64,000 bases of DNA from Poecilobothrus nobilitatus. Taxonomy: Eukaryota; Arthropoda; Insecta; Diptera; Dolichopodidae. Shown here piece after piece: positions 61,276 to 64,000 of the stretch. Below the pieces are notes generated by a model, which did no database searches, was not told the origin of the DNA, and was given only the letters and a program-made list of their open reading frames with translations. The translations under genes and the position numbers were made by a program. The DNA lies in NCBI GenBank assembly GCA_947095535.1, contig OX352774.1:69254416-69318415 (forward strand), written 5' to 3'. How positions within the stretch are numbered: position 1 is the first letter of the stretch; each line of letters starts with the position of its first letter.

Positions 61276-63041
61276 TTACTTATTGTTTTTTTTTAATTAT
61301 TTGGTTTTTTGTTTTTTTTTTTTTTAATTAAGAAGCATTCAATGTTTTAAAAATAAAAGTTACTTTCTAACTTTAAGCAAAATATCAATTTAAAAATCAA
61401 TTCAATTGTCAATAAAATAAAATGTTTTTATTATTATCTATTTTTCAATATATATGTATATGTATGTACAATATAGTCAAATAGATTAAAAATATATTTA
61501 AAGTATTATGGTATTATACTTCAGATTTAGGGTACACCATATTGCTTTTAATTGAATATAATATTATTTCTGTTAAAATTGAGATTTGAACAGCTGACAA
61601 AAATTAATTTAAAAAAAAAAAAGAATAAGAAGAACAAAATAATAATATGAAGAAAAAAAAAATCTTTAAAAATTTTGCAAAATAATAATTAACTTTCTAA
61701 TTTTTAATTAATAATTAAAATATAAAAAAATAGATGTATTATATAATATATAAATATATATGTATGTAATATTACATACATATATGTATATTAAAATGTA
61801 ATAAATATTTATATATACGAGTATAATACATTTCCTTTTCTAACGTCATTTCTAATAAATGCAATATTTTCTAATGATGAGATTTTAAAAATGTTGATAT
61901 CAACAAATGTTGATGATGAGCATTTTTAACAAAATACAAGACAATCATTAAATTTAGAAATAAATAATGTATCCACTAACGAGAATAAATTTTTTTTTTT
62001 TTTTTTACATTAAAAGTAAAATAAAGGAAGTTTTGTGATTAATGAAATGAAAAGAAAAAAAAAAAAAATTAAGCATAAATCTGTTTGTCGGTACTTAAAA
62101 CAATGCAAAAGTAGATACAAATGTATATACACATAGGCAATAGGTAGATACATGAACAATTTAATTGTGTTTTTTGTTTTTTCTCCTTTCCACTCAAGGA
62201 GCATTAGGACATCCATTAAGTCATTTAATATTCATATTTGTTTAAGTTTTAGTTTTTGTAATCATAAGGCGTTGCTTACTTAACTGTAGCCATATTGCAC
62301 AATATATCGTACAAAACTATGAAACACATACATATATATGTATTTTTATTTGTGCGCCATATGTGTTATCTTACACAAGAATTATTTTATTTTTATTTTA
62401 GTATATATTACGATAATTCGGAAATTTATTTTAAGATATTAATTAGAGATTTGGAATAAGGAGAAGTTTTCAAAATTGCCAAATGCATCAGTCTCAATAG
62501 AAGGAGCCTTTTTTTTTTTTGGTTCAGATTGCTTTTTTTTTGAGGCAAGTACATTTCTACATATTTTTATATATTGATTTGATTGTTCTTTTATCTTTCG
62601 TTTTTTAGTGATAGATTCAAGTTACAAATTGACAACCAAATTTTTTTCATTTGCCATTTTTGTAGAATTAAAATATAAATTTTTCAAACTTTAATTGATC
62701 AGCTGTAAGAATAAGCGAAATTCATCTCTTATAAGACTTTTCGTCATTGACTTCATGTAAAATATAAAAAATCGTTCGTTTAAAATTTAAAACATTTTTT
62801 TTTTTTGTTGTTGGTTATCCTTTCACTCGCTTTTATTATTAGATTACTGAATCAGACAGTGAAATATTTATCTTTGAAGTAAAACGTTTTTTTTTTATAA
62901 TCTTCTTCGTTTGCTTCCTGTTTCTAAGCTGCTTCAGGATAAATCATTTTATATAATTGAATTTCTTTAAGATCATTGAAATTTAAAAATATAAATAAAA
63001 TATTAATTTCAATAATTTTTTGCCATAATTCTATAAATACA
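61276..63041. other. Non-coding A+T-rich DNA
   Basis: It has a perfect 30-bp palindrome centred at 61770/61771 (arms ATATATGTATGTAAT), within TA-rich sequence. T runs lie at 61991-62006 and 62509-62520. No gene recognised. Confidence 0.5.
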
Positions 63042-63590
63042 TTTTTTTTTCTTAGGGGCACCTCTTGGTAGCAGAGGATATCTACTAGGCATCCCCATCT
63101 GATTCTATTCAGAGCAGTTATTTTTGCTTCCTCCCATGTTTTTCCAGTTGAGGTTAATTCCTCTAATATTGTTCGTCTCCGGGTGTTACTAGAGCGACAT
63201 TGTGGGTTCCAATCTAGTGCCTTGCTATGCATTCTTGCGGCTTTCTAAGTGTGTGTTCTATCCATCGCCACTTTTCTCTTTTGATCTCTTGCCCAATCGG
63301 TTCTACTTTGGCAATCTTCCATAGGTCATTGTTAATTATTGTATTTGGCCAATATACTCTACATACGATTCTTAGATACTTATTAATGAAAACCTGTAGT
63401 TTCTGTGTGATGTTATTCGTAACTAACCAGTTTTCACTTCCATATGTTAAGGTGGTCATTATGCAGGTTCCGAATATTCTCAATTTTGTACCCCTGGACA
63501 TTTGTGTGTTTTTCCATATTGGCTGTAAGCGACCTGGCCTTCTTAATTCTGTTTTCAACGTCGGCGTTTTTGTTGCCGCTGTTATAAGCA
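63042..63590 (-). pseudogene. LINE reverse-transcriptase C-terminal fragment with A tail
   Basis: Seen on the minus strand, in three frames: NKNADVENRIKKAR (about 63540-63580), then RLQPIWKNTQMSRGTKLRIF, TYGSENWLVTNNITQKLQVF, NDLWKIAKVEPIGQEIKREK, WRWIEHTLRKPQECIAR, and after a frameshift at about 63210 KALDWNPQ, WEEAKITALNRIRWGCLVDI. Known: this order (IW-x(4,8)-KL-x-x-F, YG-x-E-x-W, LQ-x-F-x-N, KWRWI-x-HTLRKP, LDWNPQ, DR-x-x-W) is the conserved tail after the polymerase domain in a widespread group of animal LINEs. At least two frameshifts are needed, and G of the usual IGHTLRKP is E. It ends with an A tail (plus-strand T run 63042-63050) right after the end of the similarity and is 5'-truncated at about 63590. 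It is a dead-on-arrival type insertion. Confidence 0.85.
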
Positions 63591-64000
63591 CATAAAGAAC
63601 GAAAATTTTAAAAATTGTTATAAGTAACCCATACACCAGTGACCAAGGTGAGGATTTTTTGCAAGTGCATTTTTTTTACTTTACATTCTTGAACTCAATT
63701 TCATTAATTTTTTTTTTATTAATATTCATAATTTAGTAAAAATATTTTTTGTACACAATATGCCTACATTTATATGTTGCTTTTTTAATTCAGTTGCCAT
63801 TTTTAATAATAATTAAATATTAAAACCTTATCAAATCAAATAAATTTCTAAAATTGTTTTATTTACAATTTTTCTAACATATTTTGTAAAATCTGTTTTT
63901 TTTTTTTGATATAAGTAACATAACTAACTAAAAGTTTTACGAGGAGTATTTATTACAAATTTATGCATTGTCAGGAATCGAATCTGTATTATTGATATAT
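63591..64000. other. Non-coding A+T-rich DNA to window edge
   Basis: A donor-like 'ccaag|gtgagg' at about 63645 has no supporting exon. A B-box-like string on the minus strand (complement of 'ggaatcgaatctg', about 63974-63986) sits at the window edge; it could be the start of another tRNA-like element continuing outside. Confidence 0.4.

Noticed and set aside
389..63636. The 60 to 140-codon ORFs across both strands as host genes
   Set aside because: Most are runs of F, L, I, K, N and Y read from homopolymers, or lie inside identified repeats; none has a host domain, consistent codon use or splice context.

Overview
This is a stretch of very A+T-rich nuclear DNA (roughly four-fifths A+T by eye) from an animal, most likely an insect and perhaps a dipteran. 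It is full of poly-A and poly-T runs, has one 200-N assembly gap (27934-28133), and contains no ORF that reads like a host protein. None of the short ORFs has a recognisable host domain. The insect reading rests on tRNA-derived SINEs, LINE remnants, a DUF4817-type mariner fragment, and a GTCY-containing repeat family whose layout resembles the dipteran mini-me/DINE-1 (Helentron-derived) elements. This is inference from architecture, not from a database search.

The best candidate functional element is at 4531-4561. A long pyrimidine tract ends in TTACAG and is followed at once by GTGAGT, so a 3' splice site abuts a 5' splice site. That is the signature of a recursive splice site inside a very long intron. 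Together with the lack of exons, it suggests the window lies inside, or overlaps, a giant intron of a plus-strand gene.

The rest is a graveyard of mobile elements. (1) About ten copies of one GTCY repeat family lie at 497-670, 9740-10440, 26235-27710, 29422-29640, 30234-31000, 37280-37935, 41359-42671, 50584-51430, 54097-55234 and 60404-61275. They share an AGCACATTT hairpin terminus, a (GTCC)n or (GGAC)n tract and common interior blocks; the longest has about 475-bp tandem units. (2) Six copies of tRNA-derived SINEs with A and B boxes; two have inserted into GTCY copies with perfect 11-bp target-site duplications. (3) LINE 3' fragments at 11758-12235, 21217-21417, 23162-23600, 33570-33795, 59323-59760 and 63042-63590, all broken, plus a possible retroposon end at 31093-31335. 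(4) DNA transposon remnants: a 642-bp TIR element flanked by TA (43067-43708), a hAT-like MITE (40592-41034), a TIR element nested in a GTCY copy (about 26565-27262) and a mariner-type transposase scrap (186-423).

No bacterial-style operons, CRISPR arrays, rRNA or intact tRNA genes are visible. No new enzymatic or defence system can be supported. What deserves a second look is the repeat biology and the possible recursive splice site.
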